This document shows positions 1 to 9,409 of a stretch of 21,410 nt of DNA, one piece after another. The DNA lies in the NCBI GenBank assembly GCA_946885435.1, contig CAMPGL010000016.1, positions 1 to 21,410 on the forward strand. The letters run 5' to 3'. The position numbers were made by a program, and so were the translations under genes. The stretch comes from an uncultured Brevundimonas sp. (lineage in GTDB: Bacteria > Pseudomonadota > Alphaproteobacteria > Caulobacterales > Caulobacteraceae). The notes under the pieces were generated by a model, which had not been told where the DNA came from, ran no database searches, and saw only the letters and a program-made list of their open reading frames with translations. The stretch's first letter is position 1; every line of letters starts with the position of its first letter.

Positions 1-2
1 CC

Positions 3-410
3 AGCCTGACGGCGCGCGAGAATGTCGCCCTGGTGACCGAGATCGCCGAGGCGCCGTTGAAGCCCGAGGACGCCCTGGCGATGGTGGGTCTCGAGGATCG
101 GCTCGACCATTTTCCCGCTCAGATGTCCGGGGGCGAGCAGCAACGGGTGGCCATCGCACGCGCCGTCGCCAAGCAGCCCTCCGTCCTGCTCTGCGACGAG
201 CCCACGGGAGCGCTCGACTTCGCCACGGGGGTCCGCGTGCTGGAAGCGCTGAAGACGGTGAACGACAATCTCGCCGCCACCACGCTCCTGATCACGCACA
301 ACGCCAGCATCGCCGGCATCGCCGACCGCGTGGTGGTCTTCTCCGACGGGCGGGTGAGCAAGGTCGAGGAGAACCGGACCCGGCGCCTGCCCAGCGAGAT
401 CTCCTGGTGA
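3..410 (+). CDS. ABC transporter ATP-binding protein, C-terminal part (5' end outside window)
   Basis: Only the last 135 residues are inside the window; the frame is open to the left edge, so the Walker A region is missing because of the window boundary, not truncation. Visible are the ABC signature MSGGEQQR, the Walker B stretch [11 protein letters not shown] and the H-loop LLITHN. The TGALD pattern after Walker B is typical of the LolD/MacB-like subfamily that pairs with FtsX-type permeases. It should power the permease encoded next; the two genes overlap by four bases (GTGA at 407-410), indicating translational coupling. The substrate cannot be read from the sequence. Family assignment is secure; the transported molecule is unknown. 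Confidence 0.93.
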   Translation, partial: SLTARENVALVTEIAEAPLKPEDALAMVGLEDRLDHFPAQMSGGEQQRVAIARAVAKQPSVLLCDEPTGALDFATGVRVLEALKTVNDNLAATTLLITHNASIAGIADRVVVFSDGRVSKVEENRTRRLPSEISW

Positions 411-2791
411 CCGGGCCCTTCGCCGCTTTGGGCAGCCTGGACCGGAAACTGGTCCGCGAGCTGTGGGCCATGAAGGTCCAGGCGCTGGCCATCGCCTTCG
501 TCATCGCCGGTGGCGTGACCGTGCACCTGATGGCGGCCGGCATGCTGAGTTCTCTGCAGGACACGCGGCGCGCCTATTACGAGGCCAATCTGTTCGCCGA
601 TGTCTGGGCGCCGACGGTCAGGGCGCCGCTGCACCTGATCGAGGATATCCGGGCCATCGACGGCGTTCAGGCGGCGGCCGCCAGGATCCGGGCGCCGGCC
701 CTGTTCGCCATGGAGGGGATGAGCGCCCCGGCCAGCGGCGAGATCATCTCACTGCCCGATACGGAGGAGGTTTCGGTCAATCGCCTGCACCTCGTTCGCG
801 GCCGTCTGCCGACGGCCGGGCAGCGCGACGAGGCCGTCGTTCTGAAATCGTTCGCCGACGCCCACGGTTTGGATATCGGCGACGCGATCCCGGTCACGCT
901 CTACGGCGGGCGCCGCCGGATCGTCGTGGTCGGCGTGGCCCTGTCTCCCGAGCACGTCTACGCCATCGCGCCGGGGCAGTTCGTGCCCGACGACCGCCTG
1001 TTCGGCGTGCTGTGGATGCGTCGCGCGGCCCTCGCCCAGGCCGTCAACCAGGCCGGAGCCTTCAACGAGGCGGTGGTCCGGCTGTCCCGCGACGCCTCGG
1101 AGCCCGCGGTGATCGATGCTCTGGATCGCCTGCTGGCCGCCTACGGCGCGCCCGGCGCCTATGGTCGCGCCGACCAGGTCTCCGACGCCTTCGTGTCGAG
1201 CGAGATCGACCAGCTGACCACGATGGGACGGGTGCTGCCCCCAATCTTCCTGCTGGTCGCCGCCTTCCTCGTGAACGTCGTGGTGACGCGGCTGATCGCC
1301 GTTCAGCGGGCGAGCATCGGACTGCTGAAGGCCTTCGGCTACCGGGATCGCGACATCGTCGCGCACTTCCTCAAGCTGGTAGGCGCCATGACGGCTGTCG
1401 GCATCCTGATCGGGGGCGCCGCGGGAACCTGGCTCGGCCAGGTCATGGCCGAGCTCTACATGGAGTATTATCGCTTTCCCTACCTGCTGTTCCGGGCGGA
1501 TCCGGCGGACTACGCCCTGGTCGTCGGGGTGGCGGCGGCGACGGTGATGGGGGGCGCGGCCCTGGCCGTGCGTCGCGCCGCGCAGCTCAGCCCGGCCGAG
1601 GCCATGACACCGGCCCCGCCGCCCGACTACTCGAAGGCGCTGGGCGCGCGGATCACCCGTATGCCGCTGATCGACCAGCAATCCCGGATGATTCTCCGAC
1701 AGATCGTGCGCTGGCCCTGGCGAGCCGGACTGACGATCGCGGGGGTCGCGGCCTCGGGCGGGCTGCTGATCGCGACCTCGTCCATGATGGACGGCATGAG
1801 GCTGATGATCGCCTCCAGTTTCAGCGTGTCCAATCCTCACGACGTGTCCGTCAGCTTCGTCGAGCCCCGGTCACGCGCGGCCCTGTTCAGCCTGTCGCGC
1901 GAAACGGGCGTGCTCGCCGCGGAAGGCTTTCGGGTCGTGCCTGTCCGGCTGCGTCACGGAGCGCGCGAGGAGCGGGCCGTCATCACCGGAGCTCCGCTCG
2001 ACGCGACGCTCTCGCGAGTGGTCGATGCGAGGAACCGGACGATCTCACCTCCGCCCGGCGGCCTGATCCTGTCCAGCGACCTGGCTGCGACCCTGGACGT
2101 GACGGCGGGCGACACCGTCGACGCCCAGGTCGCCGAGGGCAGAAGACCCCTTCTGGAGCTTCCGGTCTCAGCCGTCGTCAGCAGCTATGTGGGGTCGAGC
2201 GCCCGCATGTCGATCGAGGACCTGAACCGGGCCCTCGAGGAGGGGCCCCGGGTTTCAGGAGCCTGGCTGACCATCGACCCGGCCCGGGCCGAGGACCTCT
2301 ATGCGCGTTTCAAGGAAATGCCGGCGGTCGTCGGCGTCAGCCTGCAGGCGGACGCGGTCCGGCGCCTGGCCGCCATGCTCGACGAGAACCTGGGCCGGGC
2401 CGTCTTCATCCACATCTTCTTCGCCGGCTTGATCGCCTCGGGCGTCGTCTACAACACCGTGCGCATCTCCTTCGCCGAACGGCAGCGAGAGCTCGCCTCC
2501 CTGCGGGTGCTGGGCTTTTCGCGGGCGGACGTTTCCTACATCCTGCTGGGCGAAGTGGCGTTCCTGACCCTGCTGGCGCTGCCGCTGGGCGCGGCGGCGG
2601 GAGCCCTGCTGTCCCGGTATCTCTCGGTGGCCATGAGCTCGGACCTGTTCCGCCTGCCCTTCGTCATCGCGCCGGCCACCTTCGGCGCGGCGGGCGGGGT
2701 GGTGGTGGCCATCACGATCGTGTCCAGCCTGCTGGTGCGCCGTCAGATCGATCGCCTCGACCTGGCCGCGGCCCTGAAGACCGGAGAGTGA
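407..2791 (+). CDS. ABC transporter permease, FtsX/MacB type
   Basis: The 794-residue protein has the MacB-like double layout: an N-terminal membrane helix (about 24-46), a large extracytoplasmic domain (about 50-270), three helices (about 276-298, 322-344 and 368-388), then a second helix (about 440-460), another soluble domain and three C-terminal helices. Each FtsX core shows the usual short cytoplasmic stretch ([14 protein letters not shown] and [14 protein letters not shown]) after the first core helix. The GTG start at 407 overlaps the stop of the ATPase gene. With the following adaptor gene it forms a tripartite export or lipid/lipoprotein-handling machine in the inner membrane. The substrate is unknown. 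Confidence 0.93.
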   Translation: MTGPFAALGSLDRKLVRELWAMKVQALAIAFVIAGGVTVHLMAAGMLSSLQDTRRAYYEANLFADVWAPTVRAPLHLIEDIRAIDGVQAAAARIRAPALFAMEGMSAPASGEIISLPDTEEVSVNRLHLVRGRLPTAGQRDEAVVLKSFADAHGLDIGDAIPVTLYGGRRRIVVVGVALSPEHVYAIAPGQFVPDDRLFGVLWMRRAALAQAVNQAGAFNEAVVRLSRDASEPAVIDALDRLLAAYGAPGAYGRADQVSDAFVSSEIDQLTTMGRVLPPIFLLVAAFLVNVVVTRLIAVQRASIGLLKAFGYRDRDIVAHFLKLVGAMTAVGILIGGAAGTWLGQVMAELYMEYYRFPYLLFRADPADYALVVGVAAATVMGGAALAVRRAAQLSPAEAMTPAPPPDYSKALGARITRMPLIDQQSRMILRQIVRWPWRAGLTIAGVAASGGLLIATSSMMDGMRLMIASSFSVSNPHDVSVSFVEPRSRAALFSLSRETGVLAAEGFRVVPVRLRHGAREERAVITGAPLDATLSRVVDARNRTISPPPGGLILSSDLAATLDVTAGDTVDAQVAEGRRPLLELPVSAVVSSYVGSSARMSIEDLNRALEEGPRVSGAWLTIDPARAEDLYARFKEMPAVVGVSLQADAVRRLAAMLDENLGRAVFIHIFFAGLIASGVVYNTVRISFAERQRELASLRVLGFSRADVSYILLGEVAFLTLLALPLGAAAGALLSRYLSVAMSSDLFRLPFVIAPATFGAAGGVVVAITIVSSLLVRRQIDRLDLAAALKTGE

Positions 2792-2795
2792 TCAG

Positions 2796-4007
2796 GTGAA
2801 CGGCATCCGGCGCACGCTCAAGTTTCGGACGGTCTTCTGGGTCGTCGTCGCCCTGGCGCTCGCCGTCCTGCTTGCCTGGGCCTTCCGCCCCCAGCCGGTG
2901 CTCGTCGACATCGGCGAGGTGACCCGAGGGCCGCTGGTAGTCTCGGTCCGTGACGAGGGACATACGCGGGTACGTGACATCTATGTCGTCTCCACGCCCG
3001 TGGCCGGACGGCTGATGCGGATTGGCAATCGAGCCGGAGAGCAGGTCCAGGCCGGCGAGGTCCTGGCCGTCATCGAGCCAGGCCCGGCTCCTCTTGTCGA
3101 TGAACGTTCGCGAAGCGAACTCGAGGCCGGCGTCCGCGCAATGCAGGCCGCCCTGGCCCTGGCCCAGGCCGAGTTGGAGCGCGCCGAGGCGCAGTTGGCC
3201 CAGGCCCGCCTCGACGCTGAGCGGACGGAGCGGCTCTTCGCCGCCTCGGTCGCTTCCCAGGCGGCGCTGGACCGGGCTCGTCTGGAGATGCGTACGGCCG
3301 AAGCCGCCGTCCATAACGCCCGGGCGGGCGTCGGCGTCCGGGACGCCGACCTGGAAGCGGCGCGGGCACGTCTGGCTGAACCTTCCCTGGGCGCGTCCGG
3401 GGGCCGCACGGTGACGATCCGCGCGCCGGCCGCCGGTCGGGTCCTGAGGGTGCTGGTGGAGAGCGAGCGTGTCGTGGCCCAGGGCGCGCCGATCCTGGAG
3501 ATCGGCGATCCTGACCGGCTTGAGGTCGTGGCCGAACTGCTGTCCAGCGACGCGGCGCGAATCTCTGCGGGAGCCCCGGCCGTGATCGACGCCTGGGGCG
3601 GCCCGTCGATCGCCGCCCGGGTGCGCCAGGTCGAGCCCTTCGGCTTCCTCGACGTGTCCGCGCTCGGCGTGGAAGAACAGCGGGTCAATGTGATCCTGGA
3701 GCCGGTCGATCCTCCCCCCGCCTGGTCGGCCGCCGGGCATGGCTATCGCGTGGAAGTCGCCGTGACCGTCTGGCGGTCCGGTTCGGTCGTGCGGACGCCG
3801 GTGGCCGCGCTGTTTCGGCATGAAGGGCGCTGGGCGGTGTTCACGGTCGAGCAGGGGCGGGCTCGCCTTGTGGAGGTGGAGATCGGCCAGAGCAATGGAG
3901 AGATGGCCGAAGTCGTTTCCGGTCTCCGGCCCGGAGACCGAGTCGTGCTGCACCCGGGCCAGTTCGTGTCGGACGGAGACCGCCTGCGCGAGCGGCCGTC
4001 TTCCTAG
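2796..4007 (+). CDS. HlyD/MacA-family periplasmic adaptor protein
   Basis: A 403-residue membrane fusion protein. One membrane anchor lies at about residues 13-30. It is followed by a split lipoyl-like half motif (STPVAGRLMRI), an Ala/Glu/Arg-rich coiled-coil hairpin at about 95-190, the returning lipoyl half (IRAPAAGRVLRV), and a beta-barrel and membrane-proximal region ending in GLRPGDRVVLHPG. The GTG start at 2796 lies four bases after the permease stop and has a GGAG element upstream. It should bridge the ABC permease to the outer membrane or periplasm. No TolC-like partner is visible in the window. The family is clear, the substrate is not. Confidence 0.92.
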   Translation: MNGIRRTLKFRTVFWVVVALALAVLLAWAFRPQPVLVDIGEVTRGPLVVSVRDEGHTRVRDIYVVSTPVAGRLMRIGNRAGEQVQAGEVLAVIEPGPAPLVDERSRSELEAGVRAMQAALALAQAELERAEAQLAQARLDAERTERLFAASVASQAALDRARLEMRTAEAAVHNARAGVGVRDADLEAARARLAEPSLGASGGRTVTIRAPAAGRVLRVLVESERVVAQGAPILEIGDPDRLEVVAELLSSDAARISAGAPAVIDAWGGPSIAARVRQVEPFGFLDVSALGVEEQRVNVILEPVDPPPAWSAAGHGYRVEVAVTVWRSGSVVRTPVAALFRHEGRWAVFTVEQGRARLVEVEIGQSNGEMAEVVSGLRPGDRVVLHPGQFVSDGDRLRERPSS

Positions 4008-4028
4008 GGGCGAGGCGAGGAGTCCCCC

Positions 4029-6500
4029 ATGAGCCGCGCCCTTCCCGATCATCGCCTGGCAGGCCTGTGGAAAGACGCGGGCGGACTGGACGAACACGAC
4101 GTGCGCGCCCGGCGCGCGCGCTACGGCGAAAACCGCATTCTCGAAGCCCGGCGCCATCGCTGGCTGGGCCTGGCGGCCGATACCGCCACGGACCCGATGG
4201 TCTGGTTCCTGCTGGGCGTCGCGCTGTTGTTCGCCTGGATCGGGGACTGGGACGAGGCGGCTATCCTGGCCGCGGCGCTGGCGCCCATCGCGGGGATGGA
4301 CGCCTACCTCCACTGGCGGACCCAGGCCTCGACCGAGGGTCTGAGCAAGCGCCTCGCCGCGCGCGCCCGGGTGATCCGCGGCGGGCGACGGATCGATATC
4401 CCGGCAAGCGAGCTGGTCGTCGGCGATCTCGTCGAGGTCGAGGCGGGCGCCTGGTTTCCGGCGGACGGCCTGGTGGAGACCGGAAGCGACCTCCAGGTCG
4501 ACGAGTCCAGCCTGACCGGCGAGGCGATGCCGGTCCACAAGCATGCGTTGGCTGCCGACACCGCCCCCGGCGCCGGAATGCCGCTCCCGGATGCGGCCTG
4601 GGTGAGCGCCGGTTCGCGGCTTCTGACCGGCTCGGCCCGGTGCCGCATCGCCTTTACCGGCGCCGAAACCGTCTACGGACAGATCGCCCGCTCGGTCCAG
4701 GACAGCCGCAGAGATCGGACACCGCTTCAGAAGGCGATCGGCGGACTGGTCCGGCAGTTGCTCGTCGCCGCCCTTGTCGCCTGCCTGGCCCTGGGACTGA
4801 TCCGGCTGCTTCAGGGCCACGGCCTGGTCGACGCCATCGTGACCGCGGCGACCTTGGGAATCGCAGCCCTGCCCGAGGAGATCCCGGTCGTCTTCACCTT
4901 CTTCCTGGGGGTGGGGGTCTTCCGGCTGGCCCGGCGCCGGGCGCTCGTCCGGCGCGCCGTCGCGGTCGAGAACATCGGCCGGGTCACCTGCATCTGCTCC
5001 GACAAGACCGGCACCCTGACCGAAGGCCGGCTGACCCTGGCGCACGTCATCCCCGCGGTTGACCAGGCTGCTTCCGACCTTCTGCGGACGGCCGCCCTGG
5101 CCTCCCGCTCCGAAAGCCACGACCCCTTGGATCAGGCGATCCTCGCCGAGGCGCAGCCCGGCGCCGGCGCTCGTCTGGCGACCTTCCCCTTCACCGAGGA
5201 CCGGCGGAAGGAAGCGGCTGTCGTCCGATCCGAGGCGGGCGTCACGATCGCGGTGAAGGGCGCGCCCGAAACGGTGATGGCGCTCTGCGGACTCGATCCC
5301 GCCGTCCGCCATGACTGGCTGAGGCGGACCGAAGACCTGGCCGCCTCGGCCCACCGGGTCATCGCCTGCGCCGTCCGACGCCAGCCCGACTGGGAGGGAG
5401 CAGAGCCCGAGAGCGGCTATGAGTTCCTTGGACTGCTGGCCTTCGAGGACCCGCTCCGGCCGGCGGCGGCGGGCGCGGTCGCCGCCGCCCAGGCCGCCGG
5501 GATTCGCGTCATCATGATCACCGGTGATCACGTCGGCACCGCCCGCGCCGTCGCCAGCAGGCTTGGGCTGGGCGGGCGCGAGGCCATCGTCATCGAGGGC
5601 TCCCAGCTTGCAGAGCGCCTCGCGGCGTCGGACAGCGGCCATCTCGGTTTCGATGTGGTGGCCCGCGCCGCCCCGGCCCACAAACTGGCCCTGGTGGAGC
5701 GCCTCAGAGCAGCCGGGGAGGTCGTCGCGGTGACCGGCGACGGCGTCAACGACGCGCCGGCGCTCAGGGTCGCCGACATCGGTGTCGCCATGGGCGCGCG
5801 GGGCGCCCAGACCGCGCGCGACGTCGCCGCCATCGTCCTTCTCGACGACGACTTCCGCACCCTTGTCTCGGCCATTCAGGAAGGCCGCCAGCTGTTCCGG
5901 AACCTGCAGCTCAGCTTCGCCTATCTGCTGATGGTCCACGCGCCTCTGGTCCTTGGCGCCGCGGTGGTGCCGGCGATGGGGGAGCCGCTGCTGCTCCTGC
6001 CGTCGCACATCGTCTGGCTGGAGCTGATCATCCACCCCACGGCCCTGCTGGTGTTTCAGCAGCATGCGGGGGACGCCAAGCTTGCGCGGGTCCAGGGACA
6101 TGGCCGGCCCAGATTCTTCGGGCGGCGGGAGGTCGCGGTCATAGCCCTGGCCGCGACGGCCGGCACGGTTCTGGTGCTCGTCGCCTATCAGATCGGTCTG
6201 AGCGGGCAGTCGGCGACCTATGCCCGGGCGGCGGCCCTGGCCGCCCTTGTCCTGTCACTGGCGGCGGTGGTGGTCGGGCTGACACGGCTGCGCTCCCGGG
6301 CGGCGCTCGTGGCTACGGCGGCCACGATCGCCTCGGCGATCCTGATCATCCAGCTTCCCGTCCTGGCGCGGCTGGCGCATCTGACGCCGATCGATGCGAC
6401 GCACTGGGCGCTTGCGGCGATCGGCTCCGTCGTCGTGGGGGCGATGGCATGGCTGTTCGGCGCATCGCCGCGACCGGCGACGCAGGCCGCCGGCGCCTAG
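4029..6500 (+). CDS. P-type cation-transporting ATPase (P2-like, HAD superfamily)
   Basis: 823 residues with the full P-type layout: N-terminal cation-ATPase domain, actuator loop TGEA (163-166), membrane motif PEEIP (282-286), phosphorylation site CSDKTGT with Asp325, nucleotide-domain KGAPE (410-414), and hinge TGDGVNDAP (569-577). The PEEIP motif and overall order resemble bacterial P2 ATPases of the calcium/magnesium type, but the ion cannot be assigned. The TM6 segment reads ELIIHPTALLVFQ, with His669 where many relatives, from memory, carry Asp. The ATG at 4029 follows a GAGGAG ribosome site, 21 bases after the adaptor gene, so it is probably in the same operon. Its TAG overlaps the acetate kinase stop from the other strand. 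Confidence 0.93.
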   Translation: MSRALPDHRLAGLWKDAGGLDEHDVRARRARYGENRILEARRHRWLGLAADTATDPMVWFLLGVALLFAWIGDWDEAAILAAALAPIAGMDAYLHWRTQASTEGLSKRLAARARVIRGGRRIDIPASELVVGDLVEVEAGAWFPADGLVETGSDLQVDESSLTGEAMPVHKHALAADTAPGAGMPLPDAAWVSAGSRLLTGSARCRIAFTGAETVYGQIARSVQDSRRDRTPLQKAIGGLVRQLLVAALVACLALGLIRLLQGHGLVDAIVTAATLGIAALPEEIPVVFTFFLGVGVFRLARRRALVRRAVAVENIGRVTCICSDKTGTLTEGRLTLAHVIPAVDQAASDLLRTAALASRSESHDPLDQAILAEAQPGAGARLATFPFTEDRRKEAAVVRSEAGVTIAVKGAPETVMALCGLDPAVRHDWLRRTEDLAASAHRVIACAVRRQPDWEGAEPESGYEFLGLLAFEDPLRPAAAGAVAAAQAAGIRVIMITGDHVGTARAVASRLGLGGREAIVIEGSQLAERLAASDSGHLGFDVVARAAPAHKLALVERLRAAGEVVAVTGDGVNDAPALRVADIGVAMGARGAQTARDVAAIVLLDDDFRTLVSAIQEGRQLFRNLQLSFAYLLMVHAPLVLGAAVVPAMGEPLLLLPSHIVWLELIIHPTALLVFQQHAGDAKLARVQGHGRPRFFGRREVAVIALAATAGTVLVLVAYQIGLSGQSATYARAAALAALVLSLAAVVVGLTRLRSRAALVATAATIASAILIIQLPVLARLAHLTPIDATHWALAAIGSVVVGAMAWLFGASPRPATQAAGA

Positions 6501-7690
6501 TTCGCCTCAGGTCGGCGGATCGGCGCGGGAAGCAGGCTGGCCGCGCCCCGGGCGATGACCACCTGCTCGTTCGTCGGGACGACCAGCACCCGCACCGCGC
6601 TGGAGGCCCGGCTGATCTGACGGGCGCCGCCGGCATTTGCCTCGCTGTCGAGGCGTACGCCGAGCCAGGCGCATTGCTTGGCGATGCGTGCGCGGATGGG
6701 CGCGGCGTTCTCGCCGACGCCGGCGGTGAAAACCAGGGTGTCCAGACCGCCCAGCGCCGCGGTCAGGGAGCCGATCGCCCGGACGATCCGGTAGACGTAG
6801 ACGTCGAGGGCCTGGCGCGCCTCGGGCCGTGCGCTGGCCAGCAGCGTCTTCATGTCGCCGCTCTCGCCCGACAGGCCGAGCAGGCCCGAGCGGTTGTAGA
6901 GCAGGTCCGTGACCGCCTCCACGCTCAGGCCCCGGGTCTGGAGCAGATGAAGGACGACACCAGGGTCCAGGGCGCCGCTCCGGGTGCTCATCGGCGGGCC
7001 GTCCAGGGCGGAGAAGCCCATGGTGGTGGCGAGACTTCGCCCCTGGTCCAGGGCGCACAAGGACACGCCGCTGCCAAGGTGCATGACGATCGCCCTGCCG
7101 CCCGCCCGCGGTCCGTCCTCGGCCCGCAGCATGCCGGCGATGTAGTCGTAGGAGAGGCCGTGAAACCCGTAGGCCAGGACGCCCTGGTCAATGAGGTCGC
7201 GGGGCAGGGCGTAGAGCCGGGCCACCTGAGGCTGGTTCGCATGGAAAGCCGTGTCGAAGACGCCGACCTGCCGCGCCTGCGGAAAGCGCCTCGCCGCCAT
7301 GGCGACGCCTCGCAGATTGAAGGGCTGATGCAACGGCGCCAGCGGCTCGAGCCGTTCCAGATGCGCGACGACCTCCGGCGTCAGCAGGACCGGCTCCCGG
7401 AACTCGAGTCCGCCGTGGACGATGCGGTGACCGATGGCCGCCAGGCCCCGGCTCTCGGGCCGGCCGGCGATCCAGTCCAGGGTTCGGGCCATGACGGCCT
7501 CGGGATCCCGTGTCTCCGCCCAGGTCTCGTCGAGGGTGGTGTCACCGGTGCGGGCTTGAAAACGCGGCGCGCTCCCCAGCCCCGAGACCTGCCCCGTCAG
7601 CGCGAGCGGCAGGCCTTCTACCGCCTCGTAGAGGGCGAACTTCAGGCTGGATGAGCCCGCGTTCAGCGTCAGCAGGCAGGCGCCGGTCAC
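6497..7690 (-). CDS. ackA: acetate/propionate kinase
   Basis: 397 residues, normal for the ASKHA-fold acetate kinase family, which makes ATP and acetate from acetyl phosphate and ADP. Seen are the signature LTLNAGSSSLKF (7-18), the catalytic-Asp motif FDTAFH (Asp146), GFHGLSYDYI, MSTRSG with Arg237, FTAGVGEN and the C-terminal TNEQ Glu375. The phosphate-loop motif reads HLGSG where HLGNG is usual. The GTG start at 7690 overlaps the stop of the upstream acyltransferase gene (GTGA), so the two enzymes are translationally coupled. Together they form the substrate-level phosphorylation route used when respiration is limited. Expression probably depends on the FixK-type box at 9396-9409 upstream of the operon. 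Confidence 0.95.
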   Translation of the reverse strand: MTGACLLTLNAGSSSLKFALYEAVEGLPLALTGQVSGLGSAPRFQARTGDTTLDETWAETRDPEAVMARTLDWIAGRPESRGLAAIGHRIVHGGLEFREPVLLTPEVVAHLERLEPLAPLHQPFNLRGVAMAARRFPQARQVGVFDTAFHANQPQVARLYALPRDLIDQGVLAYGFHGLSYDYIAGMLRAEDGPRAGGRAIVMHLGSGVSLCALDQGRSLATTMGFSALDGPPMSTRSGALDPGVVLHLLQTRGLSVEAVTDLLYNRSGLLGLSGESGDMKTLLASARPEARQALDVYVYRIVRAIGSLTAALGGLDTLVFTAGVGENAAPIRARIAKQCAWLGVRLDSEANAGGARQISRASSAVRVLVVPTNEQVVIARGAASLLPAPIRRPEAN

Positions 7691-8652
7691 CGCAGGTATT
7701 TCGAGGGTTTGTGCTGGCCGACCAGGATCGCCAGGGCGCACGAGGCCAGCCGCGACTCCTCCGGATCGGAGCGGCTCGTCAGGATCACGGGCACGCGCGC
7801 GCCCATGACGATCCCCGCCGACTGGGCGTTCGACAGATAGCAGAGCTGCTTGGCCAGCATATTGCCGGCCTCGATGTCCGGCACGATCAGGAGATCCGCC
7901 TGCCCGGCGACGGGGGACCGGATGCCCTTTGTCCGGGCCGCCTCGGGCGACACCGCGTTGTCGAAGGCCAGGGGGCCGTCCAGCACGCCCCCGACGATCT
8001 GGCCCCGGTCGGCCATCTTGCACAGCGCGGCGGCGTCAAGGGTCGAGGTCATCGCCGGGTTCACCGTCTCCACCGCCGCGAGGATGGCGACCTTCGGCTC
8101 GGCCACGCCGACGGCCTGGGCGCAGTCGATGGCGTTCTGGACGATGTCGCGCTTGGCGGAGAGGTCGGGCGCGATGTTGATGGCCGCGTCGCTGATCAGC
8201 AGGGGCCGCGGATAGCCCGGCACGTCGAGCACGAAGACGTGGCTCATGCGGCGGTCAGTGCGCAGGCCGGACTGCGGGGACACAACGGCCTCCAGCAGTT
8301 CGTCGGTATGCAGGGCCCCCTTCATGAGGGCCGTGGCCCCGCCACGCGCCGTCAGTTCGCAGGCCCGCGCCGCGGCGGCATGGCTGTGCTCCGTGTCGAT
8401 CAGCTCCAACTCCCGGACATCCAGGCCCGCGGCCTCGGCCGCCGCCAGTATGCGTGCCTTGGGGCCGACCAGGATCGGCTCGATCAGCCCGCGTCGCCCG
8501 GCCTCCACGGCGCCGGTGAGGGACAGGGCGTCCACCGGATGGACCACGGCCGTCCGTAACGGCGGCCGCCCTTGGGCCAGCGCCATGAGACGCCGGAGCT
8601 GGGACCCTGTGGCAGGGGTCGGCCTGGCGGGGGGCGGGACGGTTTCTGCCAA
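7687..8652 (-). CDS. phosphate acetyl/butyryltransferase (Pta/Ptb family)
   Basis: About 321 residues of the phosphate acyltransferase family that converts acyl-CoA and phosphate to acyl phosphate. Visible family features include the N-terminal substrate-handling segment (HPVDALSL, GLIEPILVG), LMKGALHTDELL, and the core VLDGPLAFDNAVS followed by ADLLIVPDIEAGNMLAKQL. The length without an extra N-terminal domain fits the Ptb/MaoC-less Pta type rather than long Pta. I place the start at a TTG at 8652 because CGGAG lies just upstream; the frame stays open further upstream, and GTG 8715 or ATG 8586 are alternatives. It sits between a flavodoxin-fold oxidoreductase and acetate kinase in one operon and supplies the kinase with acetyl phosphate. 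Confidence 0.88.
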   Translation of the reverse strand: MAETVPPPARPTPATGSQLRRLMALAQGRPPLRTAVVHPVDALSLTGAVEAGRRGLIEPILVGPKARILAAAEAAGLDVRELELIDTEHSHAAAARACELTARGGATALMKGALHTDELLEAVVSPQSGLRTDRRMSHVFVLDVPGYPRPLLISDAAINIAPDLSAKRDIVQNAIDCAQAVGVAEPKVAILAAVETVNPAMTSTLDAAALCKMADRGQIVGGVLDGPLAFDNAVSPEAARTKGIRSPVAGQADLLIVPDIEAGNMLAKQLCYLSNAQSAGIVMGARVPVILTSRSDPEESRLASCALAILVGQHKPSKYLR

Positions 8653-8687
8653 GTCGGGCTCCGATGTCTGGCGACGGCGGGATGATG

Positions 8688-8700
8688 GGCGGAAACCGCC
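8688..8700 (-). other. small intercistronic hairpin before the acyltransferase gene
   Basis: The sequence GGCGG-AAA-CCGCC can form a 5-bp stem with a 3-base loop in the roughly 100-base gap between the oxidoreductase and acyltransferase genes. No T-run follows on either strand, so it is more likely an mRNA processing or stability element than a terminator, or it may be chance in GC-rich DNA. Confidence 0.25.
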
Positions 8701-8752
8701 TGATCGAACAGCCACGTCGTGGCGCCGCGCGCCGGACCTGGGCGGTCGCGGC

Positions 8753-9334
8753 CTACGCCGCGTCTCGCCCGAGCGCGGCCATGCGAGCCAGCCAGCGACG
8801 CACCTGGGCGGGATCGTTGGCGCCCACCCCGCCGAACATGGTCGTTCCCTTGCGCCTGATGCCGGCCAGCCCGAGCACCGAGCGCTCGAAACAGCGCACC
8901 CCGCTGGCGCCGAAGACGAGGCGGAAGGCCACGGCCGGCATGCCCATGGAGACGACAAGGCGCGCCGTCAGGCCCTGCAGCAGGCCCTCGGGCATCTGGT
9001 TCTTGCGCCAGCGCATGGTGAACTGAGGCCGGAAGACCTGCTCGAAGAAGCCCTTGGTCAGGGCGGGCAGGCCGCCGAGCCACAGGGGGAACACGAGGAC
9101 CATGTGGTCGGCCCATTTGATGTCGCGCTGAACCGCCGCGATCACCGTCGGCGGCGGGCCGTCGTTGAACTCCGCCGCCGAGCGCAGGAGCGGAAAATCG
9201 ATCTGCCCGATAGTCACACGGCGCACCTCGTGCCCCGCAGCTTCCGCGCCCGATGCGTAGGCTTCCGCCAGAGCCGCCGACAGTCGCTCGCTGGAGGGGT
9301 CGGGGTTACCGTTGATGATCAGGATCTTCGTCAT
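8753..9334 (-). CDS. flavodoxin-fold NAD(P)H oxidoreductase (NQO/Flavodoxin_2 family), copy 1
   Basis: 193 residues with the flavodoxin-like N-terminus KILIINGNPDPSS that binds the flavin phosphate, followed by the quinone-reductase core VFPLWLGGLPALTKGFFEQVF and a C-terminal region with MFGGVGANDP. Such proteins use FMN or FAD to move two electrons from NAD(P)H to quinones or similar acceptors in the cytoplasm. It is the first gene of the - strand operon with the acyltransferase and acetate kinase. Two more members of the broad family occur in the window (12715 and 18982), but this one is the most distant of the three. The start at 9334 has no strong ribosome site. A near-perfect FixK/FNR box lies 68 bases upstream. 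Confidence 0.88.
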   Translation of the reverse strand: MTKILIINGNPDPSSERLSAALAEAYASGAEAAGHEVRRVTIGQIDFPLLRSAAEFNDGPPPTVIAAVQRDIKWADHMVLVFPLWLGGLPALTKGFFEQVFRPQFTMRWRKNQMPEGLLQGLTARLVVSMGMPAVAFRLVFGASGVRCFERSVLGLAGIRRKGTTMFGGVGANDPAQVRRWLARMAALGRDAA

Positions 9335-9395
9335 GGGTGCATGGATGAGAGAGGCGAAAACGCCCCAAGGCTCATCTCAACGCGGCGGGCCCGCC

Positions 9396-9409
9396 TTGAT
9401 CCGTATCAA
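9396..9409 (-). promoter_or_regulatory. FixK/FNR-type box A (oxidoreductase-pta-ackA operon)
   Basis: TTGATCCGTATCAA matches TTGAT-N4-ATCAA at all ten conserved positions. Its centre lies 68.5 bases upstream of the start at 9334, leaving room for a class-II promoter at about -41.5 with a short leader. It overlaps the TGA stop of the fixJ gene (9406-9408). Confidence 0.85.

Noticed and set aside
749..1840. Open frame of about 360 codons on the - strand
   Set aside because: It is antisense to the FtsX-type permease and rich in Gly, His and Arg, without recognisable features.
2712..6101. Open frame of over 1100 codons on the - strand
   Set aside because: It lies opposite the permease end, adaptor and P-type ATPase, whose motifs are unmistakable. 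Its translation is Gly/Arg/Asp-rich without domains, a typical shadow in GC-rich DNA.
6449..7654. Open frame of about 400 codons on the + strand
   Set aside because: It is antisense to acetate kinase, which has all its catalytic motifs; the + strand translation shows no family pattern.
8653..8958. Long N-terminal extension of the phosphate acyltransferase
   Set aside because: The extra residues overlap the oxidoreductase gene out of frame and are Arg/Pro/Ser-rich. A TTG at 8652 with CGGAG gives the family's normal length.
9384..9395. GGCGGGCCCGCC palindrome as a fixJ terminator
   Set aside because: The stem would be only about 4 bp with a tetraloop and no T-run follows, so chance in GC-rich DNA is as likely.
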